Source of the DNA: Henriciella sp.
GTDB lineage: Bacteria; Pseudomonadota; Alphaproteobacteria; Caulobacterales; Hyphomonadaceae
Direction: 5' to 3'
DNA length: 64,000 nt
Assembly: GCA_017642885.1 (NCBI GenBank)
Contig: JAEPOM010000001.1
Location: forward strand, 62,001-126,000
Position 1 is the first letter of the stretch. The number at the start of each line of letters is the position of its first letter. Of this stretch, positions 17,338 through 25,512 are shown one piece after another. The notes under the pieces are model-generated. The model worked only from the letters and a program-made list of their open reading frames with translations. It was not told the DNA's origin and searched no databases. The position numbers and the translations under genes are program-made.

Positions 17338-18537
17338 ATGCTGGACGGGATCAAAGTCATCGAACACGCCACTTATATGGCCGCGCCAGGTGCAGGGGGG
17401 ATCCTGAGCGACTGGGGCGCCGAGGTGATCAAGATCGAGCCGCCCAAGGGCGATCCTATCCGCAACTTTTTCAGCACGATTGGAACGGACTTTCAGGATA
17501 ACCCGGTGTTTGATTTCGATAATCGCGGGAAGAAATCGATTGTTCTGGACACCTCAACGCCAGACGGACAAGCTGTTCTAAGAGATCTGGCGAGCGATGC
17601 AGATGTCTTCCTCACCAATGTTCGGCCCGGCGGACTGCAACGCGCAGGACTCGATTTCGCCAACCTGATCAAGATCAACCCAAAGCTCGTTTACTGCACG
17701 CTGACAGGCTACGGCCTTGAAGGACCGGATGCGGACAAGCCTGGCTTTGATGTTGCTTCGTTCTGGTCTCGCGCGGGTGTCGGTCAACTGACCGTCCCAA
17801 AGGGCCAGGATCCGTTCGCGCTGCGCACTGCGTTCGGCGATCACACAACCAGCATGGCCGCCGCAGCCGGCATCTGCGCAGCACTGGTGAAGGCGCAGCG
17901 CACCGGCCAGGGCCAATTGGTTGAGGCCTCCCTTTTGCGTGCAGCTTTGTTCGCCATGGGCTCTGATTTTGCCATCCAGCTTTTCTTCGGCCGAATTGGG
18001 TCAACCAAGTCGCGGCATGAACAGATCCAGCCCTTGATGAACTTTTTCAAGACCAAGGATGATAGCTGGATCTGCATCGTCTCGCGTCAGGGCAATGTTG
18101 ACTGGGCACCCCTCTGCCGGGTCATGGATCGCGCTGACCTGATTGAGGATGAGCGTTACACGACCGGTAAATCACGGCGGGCGAATGCGGCAGAACTGGT
18201 CACCCTGATGGATGAGGCGTTCGGCAAATACACAAAGGCGGAGATCGCTGAGAGACTCGATGCGGAATCCATCGCATGGGCCCCCGTTCAGACCCTGGCC
18301 GAGGTCGCCAAGGACCCCCAGGTAGAGGCAGCCGGCGGCATAACAAAGGTCCCGAGTGCGAGCGGCGATGGGACGAGCTTCTCCTCCCCCGCATCGCCTA
18401 TTCGGTTCCCGGGCACCGATGATGGCCCCAAGGGCCCTTCCCCGCGGATGGGACAGCACTCTCGTGAGGTTCTAGCTGGTCTAGGCTACGACGCGGCCAG
18501 AATTGAGGCTTTGCTCAGCGAAGAAATCGTCCGCTAG
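17338..18537 (+). CDS. CaiB/BaiF (family III) CoA transferase
   Basis: A 399-residue family III CoA transferase, moving CoA between carboxylic acids. The N-terminus is typical: LDGIKVIEHATYMAAPGAGGILSDWGAEVIKIEPPKGDP. The catalytic Asp lies in the GYGLEGPDADKPGFD region. The C-terminal FPGTDDGPKGPSPRMGQHSREVL segment is also characteristic. The start at 17338 is chosen over the ATG at 17326 because GGGA/AAGGA stands at the right distance and the family begins at LDGIKV. The donor and acceptor acids are unknown. The stop is directly adjacent to that of the opposing membrane-protein gene. Confidence 0.9.
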   Translation: MLDGIKVIEHATYMAAPGAGGILSDWGAEVIKIEPPKGDPIRNFFSTIGTDFQDNPVFDFDNRGKKSIVLDTSTPDGQAVLRDLASDADVFLTNVRPGGLQRAGLDFANLIKINPKLVYCTLTGYGLEGPDADKPGFDVASFWSRAGVGQLTVPKGQDPFALRTAFGDHTTSMAAAAGICAALVKAQRTGQGQLVEASLLRAALFAMGSDFAIQLFFGRIGSTKSRHEQIQPLMNFFKTKDDSWICIVSRQGNVDWAPLCRVMDRADLIEDERYTTGKSRRANAAELVTLMDEAFGKYTKAEIAERLDAESIAWAPVQTLAEVAKDPQVEAAGGITKVPSASGDGTSFSSPASPIRFPGTDDGPKGPSPRMGQHSREVLAGLGYDAARIEALLSEEIVR

Positions 18538-19500
18538 TCAGAACGTACTCGCAGCATCGTGCATCCCGCCGGTGCGCGGGTCCGTCGTCGCAACAAGGGA
18601 TGGCACACCGGCCCAAGCATACTGCCAGAAGCCTTGATAGAGCAGCATGGCAAAATACAGCACCGCGACGGGAATGAGGATACCGGGACTCATAATCAGA
18701 GCCATGACCTGGTCGGGATCAGCTTCGCCGCTACTGACGTCGATCCCGCCCATCAAGGTTCCGAACACAGCAAATGCACCAATCAGGTAGAGAATGAGGA
18801 TCCCGACATAGAGGATCAGGCCGAGCACGACGAAGGCCCCAAATACAGGCCAGAACCGACCTTTGGAGGCGCCCCAAGCTCCGAAGAATGTCACTTTCTG
18901 GTCTCGTATCGTCATCGCCCCGGCAGGTGAAAGCTTCACGGCCACATAGAGCCAGACAAACAGCAAGGTCAGGGTGACGACAAACATCCAGATGCCGATC
19001 AACGCGCCCCCGCCGTCGGAGATAAAACCACCAAGCGGTGCGATGAGGACGACCATCCCGAGGACCAACGCGATATAGGCGCCGATAAAGGTGACCATCC
19101 AGATCAGCCCAACCGCAAGCATGCGCCACTCATCTGCGCCCCAGCCAATTCGAAAGCCTTCTTCACGCACATAGCGGCGCAGAACCGCGCTTTCCATCAT
19201 CGACCAGAAGCCAGCATAGATGACCATCATCAGCAGATAGCCGAGCGAGATCCGCCCAAGGTTCACGATCAGGGCATCGCTCATTGCATTCTCGATCTGA
19301 CGCTCCGATGCGCCCTGCGCCATCATGGCAAACATTTCGGCATAGGCGGAAAAAAGAGGCTGCAACGCGAAGAAACTGATGACGGCCAGAAAGATGACCC
19401 CAACTGCGTACGCGGCGAGATATCGTGGCAAAAATCCTGGTGGCCCGTCGGTCCGCGCAAAGTGGAATGCTGCATTGTCGAAACTGAATGGTCTGGCCAT
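18538..19500 (-). CDS. Multi-pass membrane protein, unknown function
   Basis: A 320-residue integral membrane protein with about six hydrophobic segments (near 30-50, 80-110, 130-170, 180-205, 225-260, 290-310) and a soluble N-terminal tail. GGGAGGGAGAAA before the ATG at 19500 fixes the start. I do not recognise a family with confidence. It is last in a minus-strand run of membrane and lipoprotein genes and resembles its upstream neighbour in size and topology (a GXXXG-rich, Ala/Val-rich polytopic protein), which suggests a shared membrane role. Confidence 0.75.
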   Translation of the reverse strand: MARPFSFDNAAFHFARTDGPPGFLPRYLAAYAVGVIFLAVISFFALQPLFSAYAEMFAMMAQGASERQIENAMSDALIVNLGRISLGYLLMMVIYAGFWSMMESAVLRRYVREEGFRIGWGADEWRMLAVGLIWMVTFIGAYIALVLGMVVLIAPLGGFISDGGGALIGIWMFVVTLTLLFVWLYVAVKLSPAGAMTIRDQKVTFFGAWGASKGRFWPVFGAFVVLGLILYVGILILYLIGAFAVFGTLMGGIDVSSGEADPDQVMALIMSPGILIPVAVLYFAMLLYQGFWQYAWAGVPSLVATTDPRTGGMHDAASTF

Positions 19501-19549
19501 TTTCTCCCTCCCTGAATGCGCACAAGAAGAGCTCAGCCTTGCCTCAAGG

Positions 19550-20335
19550 TCAAGAAGTGGCAGGGTCGTTCGGCGCAAGGCGGGTATAGACCGCCGCCGC
19601 GTAGGCGTGCCCGAGCCATGCGGCAGGAAGCTGCACCAATGCCACAATTCCAGCAGAAATCGCAGCGCTTTGCGACAGGCCCATTACGCTGCTCGAGGCG
19701 TAGCCGAGAAAGGACGCAGGCAGCACTATGAAGGTCATCGCCCCAATCGCCATCGAAAGCGCGTAGCCTTTGGTCCAGGACCAGGTTCGGAACACATGAA
19801 CGGTACCCCGGCTCGCAGTTGCGGCCGCGAAGAGCATCATTCGCACAACAAACCAGAACACGCCCAGCAGGGTCAGCAAGAACAGCGCGAACAATGGATA
19901 GAACGTTCCGCCTTCACGCATTTGCGCAGTCATGTCGGTGATATCCTGCCCCGCTTCGCCGGAGACCACGCCGAGGCTGGATCCGATCAGCGAGAAGAAC
20001 AAGACAATCGTCGTGAACAATATCGCCGCGACAACAGCGATCAGGATCCAGGCCAGAGTCAATTTCCAGGTCGCATTCAGGAGCGTACCTTCAACGGGAA
20101 CCAAGCGCCGATACATCGCCGCCGAGAACAGGCTGTGCGATGTAACGGCCGCCATCACGACCAATAGGAACCCGATCGAACCAGCCGTTGATTGCGGAAA
20201 CATTTCTGCGCCCCAAACCATCAAGGCGATGGCGGCGACAAACGCCGCGGCGAATCCGAGCGTTGGCACTGCGATCTGGCGCGCGCCTGCGATCGTCGCC
20301 GAAAAAAGGTCTGAAAAAGAAAGGACTGGCGTCAT
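19550..20335 (-). CDS. Multi-pass membrane protein, unknown function
   Basis: A 261-residue polytopic membrane protein with about six hydrophobic segments (near 20-40, 50-70, 90-120, 145-170, 190-215, 220-245) and a short charged loop near 120-140. No catalytic motif is seen. It starts six bases after the MAPEG stop, so it probably shares its transcript. It could be distantly related to the next membrane protein in the run. Function unknown. Confidence 0.75.
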   Translation of the reverse strand: MTPVLSFSDLFSATIAGARQIAVPTLGFAAAFVAAIALMVWGAEMFPQSTAGSIGFLLVVMAAVTSHSLFSAAMYRRLVPVEGTLLNATWKLTLAWILIAVVAAILFTTIVLFFSLIGSSLGVVSGEAGQDITDMTAQMREGGTFYPLFALFLLTLLGVFWFVVRMMLFAAATASRGTVHVFRTWSWTKGYALSMAIGAMTFIVLPASFLGYASSSVMGLSQSAAISAGIVALVQLPAAWLGHAYAAAVYTRLAPNDPATS

Positions 20336-20341
20336 GCCAGC

Positions 20342-20728
20342 CTAAGTAAAGACGTAATACAGCAAGGCAAGCGACAGGATGACCATGCTGAGCCAGGTCA
20401 ACAAAATACCAAATTGACGGAGCTGAATTGGTCCGCCCGACATTCCAACAGGATGCATCAATCGCCCGAGCGTAAAGGTCGCGCCAAGCGCGTGGATCGC
20501 CCAGTTCGGCGCTTGCAGAAAAGCGAGCGCGATCAATCCAACCATCATGGCAGGGATGTATTCAGTGGCATTGCCATGCACACGAATGGCAGTGGCGAGA
20601 TCGCTTGACCCGCCATCCCCCATTGAAATCTTACCCCGAGCGCGATGCGTCACGACCCGGAAGGCGAGCCAGATAAGAATCAGAATATTTGCAGCTATGT
20701 AGACGCTGGCGACTTCCAAACCGGTCAT
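20342..20728 (-). CDS. MAPEG family membrane protein
   Basis: A 128-residue, four-helix membrane protein of the MAPEG superfamily (membrane-associated proteins in eicosanoid and glutathione metabolism). Family marks: RVHGNATEYIPAMMVGLIALAF (about 48-70) and the following GATFTLGRLMHPVGM segment with its conserved Arg. Bacterial members are usually glutathione-transferase- or peroxidase-like, but activity is rarely shown. It sits in a minus-strand membrane cluster. Confidence 0.88.
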   Translation of the reverse strand: MTGLEVASVYIAANILILIWLAFRVVTHRARGKISMGDGGSSDLATAIRVHGNATEYIPAMMVGLIALAFLQAPNWAIHALGATFTLGRLMHPVGMSGGPIQLRQFGILLTWLSMVILSLALLYYVFT

Positions 20729-20755
20729 CTGGCTCTCCCGTATCAGATTATTGAA

Positions 20756-21046
20756 TTAGTCGTCGCGCCGGGCATCAGGCAGACGGTCATTGATGTCATC
20801 TCTGATATCCAGGAAAGTGACAATCAAACCGCAAACGAGGCTCGCGGCGACCCATCCCAGAAAACTGAGACCGACCAGCGTTAGAAAGGCAGCAGTTGGA
20901 CCTTGCAGGCCAACATTCAGCAATTCGACGCTGCTCTGTTCTAGAACGTAGCCATTATAGTAGCCCATCGCGACACCGAGACCGATGATGACGATGTACG
21001 CGATGTACACCATCAGGCGGAAGCTGTTGATAATGAAGAATTTCAT
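20756..21046 (-). CDS. Small two-helix membrane protein
   Basis: A 96-residue protein with hydrophobic segments near 8-28 and 52-80, then a charged tail DIRDDINDRLPDARRDD. GAGAGAGG is well placed before the ATG. I do not recognise the family. It is followed after 27 bases by the MAPEG gene, and a strong hairpin precedes it. Confidence 0.65.
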   Translation of the reverse strand: MKFFIINSFRLMVYIAYIVIIGLGVAMGYYNGYVLEQSSVELLNVGLQGPTAAFLTLVGLSFLGWVAASLVCGLIVTFLDIRDDINDRLPDARRDD

Positions 21047-21067
21047 GACATCCTCTCTCTATTTGAA

Positions 21068-21107
21068 GACAACCCGGACGACTGATTTCTTTCAGGCCCG
21101 GGTTGTC
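21068..21107 (-). terminator. Intergenic hairpin, possible attenuator or processing site
   Basis: A 10-base perfect stem (GACAACCCGG with its complement) closes a 20-base loop that itself can form a 4-base hairpin. It lies between the small lipoprotein gene and the small membrane gene. There is no good T-run on either side, so it is more likely an mRNA-stability or partial-termination element than a full terminator. Confidence 0.35.
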
Positions 21108-21129
21108 TCTTACGCATTGGCCAGAGGCC

Positions 21130-21450
21130 TTACATTTCCATTCCGCACTGTGTCGCGGCGCCCATCATGACCGTCATAAACTGGGTCATTTCTTCAGGCT
21201 CAAGCTCGCCCATTTTCGACATCATATAGGCGTCTTCATCTTCTGCTTTGCTCGCCTCGACGATGAGATCGAGCAGCTTTGGATCAAGCTTCTCAACAAA
21301 CTCATCCGCCATGCAATTGCAGGTATCTGCGTCGGCATCGGCTTCTTCCAGGCAGGAATCCAGAATCGCCGTCTTGGCTGCATTTCCGCTTCCGCCTCCA
21401 CAAGCCGCTAGTCCAACAGCGAACAATGATGCGAAGAATACTTTCTTCAT
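21130..21450 (-). CDS. Small Cys-containing acidic lipoprotein
   Basis: A 106-residue predicted lipoprotein: Lys-rich start, lipobox LAAC (Cys17), Gly-rich linker. The mature part is acidic and mostly helical, with four further cysteines (SCLEE, DTCNCMADEF, TQCGM) that could form disulphides in the periplasm. The C-x-CMADEF arrangement recurs in small exported proteins of Proteobacteria, but I know no function. A good GGGATCACTC-type region precedes the ATG. Confidence 0.65.
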   Translation of the reverse strand: MKKVFFASLFAVGLAACGGGSGNAAKTAILDSCLEEADADADTCNCMADEFVEKLDPKLLDLIVEASKAEDEDAYMMSKMGELEPEEMTQFMTVMMGAATQCGMEM

Positions 21451-21525
21451 GAGTGATCCCCTTTCCTCTCAGTCTCACACCGGCGAAACGTCCCATGAAT
21501 CCCTCGGCAATGCCAGAAAAAAAGA

Positions 21526-22224
21526 CTATTCGCGGCGCAAGAACCAATCGAGGCGCAGTTTCGCTTTACCGGAGCTCAGGAAATCGGCTTTCAATTGCTC
21601 GCGGTCATACTCTGTCCGCACCCAGTCTTCGAACCCGATACCCGTTGCAGTTTCAGCTTCCAGATAGACATCAAAGAACGCGTCCAGCAGTCCGGTTTTT
21701 CCCTCTTTGAGATGAAGGTACTTTTTAGACAGTTGCTGTTTTGCGACACGCACCGGCTCTTTCATGCGGAAAATCATATAAAGCACGCTCATCAAACCGG
21801 CGCGATCGGCGCCAGATTTACAATGCATGAGCGCAGGATACTCGATCTTTTCAAACAGTTCTTTCGCTTCAAAAATGCGCTCAACCGTCGGCATATCGCG
21901 TGAGTAGACCCGGAAATCGATCAACTCGATTCCAGCCGCTTCACAGGCTTCCTTTTCAAGCAGGTAATAACCTTTCGAGCTGTCGCCGCGCAGGTTCAGA
22001 ATGGTCTTGATGCCGCGAACGCGTGCATGCTCGGCCACCTGCCGCGGATTGGGCTGGTTTGCACGCCACATCTCATCGCTGATCTGGTGGAGGTTTTGAA
22101 AACTCTCACGCAGAAACCCGTGATCGCCCAGAACCATTTCCCGCTCGGCCCGTTTGCGTCCTGGCACCGTGGAGATATCAGCCGCAACGTGAGGGCGTCG
22201 TTTTTTGTGACCCGGCAGTTTCAT
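21526..22224 (-). CDS. Dual-specificity/tyrosine-phosphatase-like protein
   Basis: A 232-residue cysteine phosphatase of the DSP/PTP fold. The P-loop HCKSGADRAG has the nucleophile Cys135 and Arg141; Asp110 in YSRDMP is the likely general acid. The segment GIKTILNLRGDSSKGYYLLEKEACEAAGIELIDFRV is typical of bacterial DSPs, some of which act on phospholipid or lipid A phosphates rather than protein. The N-terminus is basic, with no signal peptide. It leads the minus-strand membrane-protein run, which would suit a lipid-phosphate substrate, but this is inference. Confidence 0.83.
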   Translation of the reverse strand: MKLPGHKKRRPHVAADISTVPGRKRAEREMVLGDHGFLRESFQNLHQISDEMWRANQPNPRQVAEHARVRGIKTILNLRGDSSKGYYLLEKEACEAAGIELIDFRVYSRDMPTVERIFEAKELFEKIEYPALMHCKSGADRAGLMSVLYMIFRMKEPVRVAKQQLSKKYLHLKEGKTGLLDAFFDVYLEAETATGIGFEDWVRTEYDREQLKADFLSSGKAKLRLDWFLRRE

Positions 22225-22356
22225 ATCGTGGCGTTACCTGAGCGTTCTGTCTCTCGCAAGCTGTCTGTATCAGTGCAAACCAGCCGTGGAAACAATCCAG
22301 TAACCCGTTTGACGTAAGTAGATAAAAAATAACAATTATAATGAGGGATTTGTTAA

Positions 22357-23226
22357 ATGGGCTTCACGTCTACGCTGCGCTATGGGGCTTTGGTCCTCGC
22401 GCTCGCCGCCATCGCGGCACCTGCCTCTTCATTTGGCATCGGATTACAGCCGACAACCGTCGAAATGTCAGTCCAACCCGGAGATCGGCAGCGCCAGGTC
22501 ATAAATCTCGGCAATGTGCATCAGGAAGATACGATTTCCCTGACGCTCGGCCTCGCAGACTGGGCGCTCGACGATGCTGGGCAGATCCAGTTGACCCCGC
22601 CGGGAGACAGCAATACGTCCGCGGCCAACTGGGTGCGCTTCAGCCCCGCCTTTGTGACCTTGCGTCCTGGCGAGACTGAACAGATCATCGTCGATATGGC
22701 CGCTCCCATTCGGGTGGATCGCCAAGGGGACTTCCGGTTTGCGCTGATCGCTTCAACGCTTCTGCCAGAGGAACGCACCGGACAATCCGGCGTCTGGAAG
22801 AAGTATCAGATTGCCAGCCTGTTTTACCTCACCATGGGCGAGGCAGAGAGCCACCCGGAGATCAAAAAAGCCGCACTGACCCTATCGCCTGAGGGCGAAC
22901 AGGCGATCACCTTCAACCTCGAGAATACCGGCAGCGCGCATGCCCGCCTTCGTGGCGAAATCGAGATTAGCGGCGACTCCGGCGAAACCATTACAGAGCC
23001 GATCAGCAATCTGGTCGTCCTGGACGACGCGACACGCACCTATCGTTTGCCGCTCACGCAAGAGCTGCCAGCCAATCCGGAAGTTCGCGTCACCCTGGAA
23101 AACATCTATGCACCGCAAAGTTCAACCGGCGCCGTGATGCTAACCCCATTTACGTCCGAGCTCACCTTTGAAGAGACAGCGCTGCCCGGCGGCACTGCGA
23201 GCGATGAAGATACGCCGCTCGAATAG
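22357..23226 (+). CDS. PapD-like periplasmic chaperone
   Basis: A 289-residue exported protein with a signal peptide ending near SSFG (about 26) and two predicted immunoglobulin-like domains. QPTTVEMSVQPGDRQRQVINLGN and NWVRFSPAFVTLRPGETEQIIVDM follow the first-domain pattern of pilus chaperones of the PapD/CsuC kind. GAGGG precedes the ATG. No usher gene lies nearby. The next gene, for a secreted protein, overlaps its 3' end by 23 bases, so they are cotranslated, which suggests the chaperone escorts that product. Confidence 0.65.
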   Translation: MGFTSTLRYGALVLALAAIAAPASSFGIGLQPTTVEMSVQPGDRQRQVINLGNVHQEDTISLTLGLADWALDDAGQIQLTPPGDSNTSAANWVRFSPAFVTLRPGETEQIIVDMAAPIRVDRQGDFRFALIASTLLPEERTGQSGVWKKYQIASLFYLTMGEAESHPEIKKAALTLSPEGEQAITFNLENTGSAHARLRGEIEISGDSGETITEPISNLVVLDDATRTYRLPLTQELPANPEVRVTLENIYAPQSSTGAVMLTPFTSELTFEETALPGGTASDEDTPLE

Positions 23227-24070
23227 TCTTCACGTCCTGGTCGCGGGATGGACTCTGCTGGGTCTGGCGCCGACGGCGTCAGCCTCCTGGCTGGATTCTG
23301 ACTTTTATTGTCGAACCTATGGCTGCGTGGTCGTCCATGACGGGTTCACGTTCGACGTCTACGACAATTACGTGTTCGCGACGGGCGGCACCGTACCGGT
23401 CGGGGGACGCATGATTCCCTGGACAGGGAACCCGTTCGAGGGATCCGGCGGTGTAAATCCCGTCCTGACCGGATCGCGTACGGAAGGTCTGCACGCTGTC
23501 CCCCTTCAAGATCAGAGCGTGCTTCTGGGCTTCGATACGAATGGCGACGGCATCCCGGACCGCCTCCCGATAGATGCCAACAGCAACGGCTTTCTCGACG
23601 CTGGTGATAGTCTTGATCCGTTCGCGCTGAGCCTGGATACAAATCTGGTCGCCGCCGATACATCGGCGCAGCGAAGCTTCTATCTGTCATCGCGCACAGA
23701 CTTTTACCTGACGGCCGAAGCGCGCCTTCTGGGTCCGACAAGTGGGCTCAACGCGCCGGGTCAGCTCAACAATATTGGCCTGCAGTATGGCGTGACGCGG
23801 CGCGGAAATGATGACGGCATGGCATTTGGTGAAAACTCGCGCAATGGCAATTACATCCGCGAGTTGGGCGCGATTGACGACCTTGGCGACATATTGGGAA
23901 CACCAACGCGCATTCTCGAGTTTCGCAATTCCATTCGCCGCCGCGACGCAGTCAGTCTGCCATCGCAGTCGGTACGTTTCGACTATGTGTACGGGTTTGG
24001 GAATTATGACCTGTCCATGGGCGAAGGACATTTGCAGTACGAAATCGAATTCGACTTCTACAATCGATAG
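23204..24070 (+). CDS. Secreted protein with EF-hand-like calcium loops
   Basis: A 288-residue exported protein with a signal peptide (about 1-28). Residues 111-132 carry two consecutive calcium-type loops, DTNGDGIPD and DANSNGFLD, like dockerin or thrombospondin type-3 repeats. Two cysteines (36 and 41) lie at the mature N-terminus. The rest is beta-rich with no recognised domain, and the C-terminus ends in alternating aromatic residues (YEIEFDFYN), like a beta-strand. The start at 23204 lies inside the upstream chaperone gene. It may be a surface fibre or adhesin subunit; it could equally be a free secreted protein. It overlaps maf by 13 bases at the 3' end. Confidence 0.6.
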   Translation: MKIRRSNSLHVLVAGWTLLGLAPTASASWLDSDFYCRTYGCVVVHDGFTFDVYDNYVFATGGTVPVGGRMIPWTGNPFEGSGGVNPVLTGSRTEGLHAVPLQDQSVLLGFDTNGDGIPDRLPIDANSNGFLDAGDSLDPFALSLDTNLVAADTSAQRSFYLSSRTDFYLTAEARLLGPTSGLNAPGQLNNIGLQYGVTRRGNDDGMAFGENSRNGNYIRELGAIDDLGDILGTPTRILEFRNSIRRRDAVSLPSQSVRFDYVYGFGNYDLSMGEGHLQYEIEFDFYNR

Positions 24071-24624
24071 CCCAGACCGGTCAGCATTTGCGCCGTCTCG
24101 TACACGGGAAGCCCCATCACTCCGGTATAGCTTCCTGAAATCTGTTTGATATACGCCCCAAACAGGCCCTGAATCGCGTATCCACCCGCTTTTCCGATGC
24201 CTTCCTGACTCGCGATATAGGCAGAAATTTCAGTTTCCGTCATGCGTTTGACGATCACGCGCGTGTCGCTCAAGCGCCTTGCTATATGCCCATCTGGCGA
24301 CATGACGCAGACCGAGGTCAGAACATGGTGCGACCGACCCGAAATTAGCTCGAGGCACGCACGAACCTCGTCATCGGTCTCCGCTTTCGGCAATATTCGG
24401 CGCCCTAACGCCACCACCGTATCGCCTGCCAGCGTGTACTGCCCAGCTTCGTGTACGGCCTCAGCTTTTTCGACGCCAAGACGCTCCGCATAGGCGCGCG
24501 GGTTTTCGCCTGGAATGGGCGTTTCGTCGATATCCGCCGGGCTAACCGCATCCGGCTCTATCCCGATTTGCGCGAGCAATTGTTTACGGCGCGGACTGGC
24601 GCTGGCGAGGACCAAACGGCTCAT
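24058..24624 (-). CDS. maf: Maf family nucleotide pyrophosphatase
   Basis: A 188-residue Maf/YhdE-type NTP pyrophosphatase, which clears non-canonical or selected nucleotides (dTTP/UTP or m7GTP by subgroup). Seen: LVLASASPRRKQLL at the N-terminus, the DIDETP segment, LAGDTVVALG near 65 and GGYAIQGLFGAYI near 147. The start overlaps the thioesterase stop as ATGA. Its place after infA is a common alphaproteobacterial arrangement. Confidence 0.93.
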   Translation of the reverse strand: MSRLVLASASPRRKQLLAQIGIEPDAVSPADIDETPIPGENPRAYAERLGVEKAEAVHEAGQYTLAGDTVVALGRRILPKAETDDEVRACLELISGRSHHVLTSVCVMSPDGHIARRLSDTRVIVKRMTETEISAYIASQEGIGKAGGYAIQGLFGAYIKQISGSYTGVMGLPVYETAQMLTGLGYRL

Positions 24625-25043
24625 AGGATTTTAAACGTCGCGTTCGCCATGGCCACCGGCGTTTCATTGGCGCGAATAATCGCGCGGGCAAAACAGATCG
24701 ATCCGCCGACCTTTACTGGCTCGGGATCAATCTCCAGCCAATCGCCGATAGCGGCGCTGCCCAGATAATCTGTCCCGAGCGACACGGTGACCAGTCCCTT
24801 GCCCGGATCGCGCCCTTTCGCAGCCAGAGCTACCACACAGGACAAACCCATCGCATTGTCCGACAGCGCTGCAATAAGGCCGCCATGAACAAGGCCGCGC
24901 GAGTTGCAGTGCTGCTCCGCCAATACGAGGCCCATCTGGACCCGATCATCTCGTTTTCTGGAGTAAAGAGGTTCCCAGGGGTCGGTCAGTCCGGAGCGGC
25001 GAAAATGCCGCTCGAAGCCGTCTGGGACCATCACATCGCTCAA
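24621..25043 (-). CDS. PaaI-like hotdog-fold thioesterase
   Basis: A 140-residue hotdog-fold acyl-CoA thioesterase of the PaaI/YbgC-like kind. The core is NSRGLVHGGLIAALSDNAMGLSCVV (about 46-70), with the HGG turn and the Asp of the active helix. It lies 10 bases after infA and is coupled to maf by ATGA. The acyl substrate is unknown. Confidence 0.87.
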   Translation of the reverse strand: MSDVMVPDGFERHFRRSGLTDPWEPLYSRKRDDRVQMGLVLAEQHCNSRGLVHGGLIAALSDNAMGLSCVVALAAKGRDPGKGLVTVSLGTDYLGSAAIGDWLEIDPEPVKVGGSICFARAIIRANETPVAMANATFKIL

Positions 25044-25053
25044 AGCGACAAGC

Positions 25054-25272
25054 CTACTTGAAGCGGAATGTGATCCGACCTTTTGTCAGATCATAAGGGG
25101 TCATTTCGACCAGAACTTTATCACCGGTGAGAATTCGAATGCGGTTTTTCCGCATTTTCCCGGCTGTATAGCCAATGATCTCATGATCATTTTCAAGCTT
25201 CACACGAAAAGTCGCGTTCGGCAGGAGTTCAACGATTGTACCGTTAAACTCGAGGATTTCTTCTTTTGACAT
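25054..25272 (-). CDS. infA: Translation initiation factor IF-1
   Basis: The 72-residue S1-like OB-fold factor that binds the 30S A site during initiation. The sequence is near-canonical throughout: [20 protein letters not shown] at the N-terminus, then [16 protein letters not shown] and [18 protein letters not shown] lies upstream of the ATG. It heads the infA-thioesterase-maf run. The 240-base gap upstream, shared with the divergent desaturase gene, contains the palindrome CCCCTTGGGG (25343) and GC-rich pairing segments but no element I can name. Confidence 0.97.
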   Translation of the reverse strand: MSKEEILEFNGTIVELLPNATFRVKLENDHEIIGYTAGKMRKNRIRILTGDKVLVEMTPYDLTKGRITFRFK

Positions 25273-25512
25273 CCTGTCTCCATATAAAACGACGCGCGGT
25301 GCAGCGCCGCAGCAGATATGGGGTGCTTCGTAGCTTTCGTCACCCCTTGGGGCAAGGCTGCGTGTGAGTCATGCTCGCCGATCCCGATTGCACTGTGATG
25401 ATAATGCCGATCTTATTGCCCTGCGACAGTATTCAGCATGTTAACTTTCCCTCTGTAATTCTAAGCCATGTGTTGGGGACGCATCTGTAAAGGCGTATGA
25501 GCAGAGTACGAC

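Noticed and set aside
22309-22342. TTGACG and TATAAT as a promoter for the chaperone gene
   Set aside because: The two boxes are 22 bases apart, too far for a standard sigma-70-type promoter, and the transcript start would leave almost no leader.
25320-25352. GC-rich stem GGGGTG/CACCCC and palindrome CCCCTTGGGG in the infA-desaturase gap as a riboswitch or operator
   Set aside because: Short GC-rich pairing is expected by chance here; no motif for a known element.
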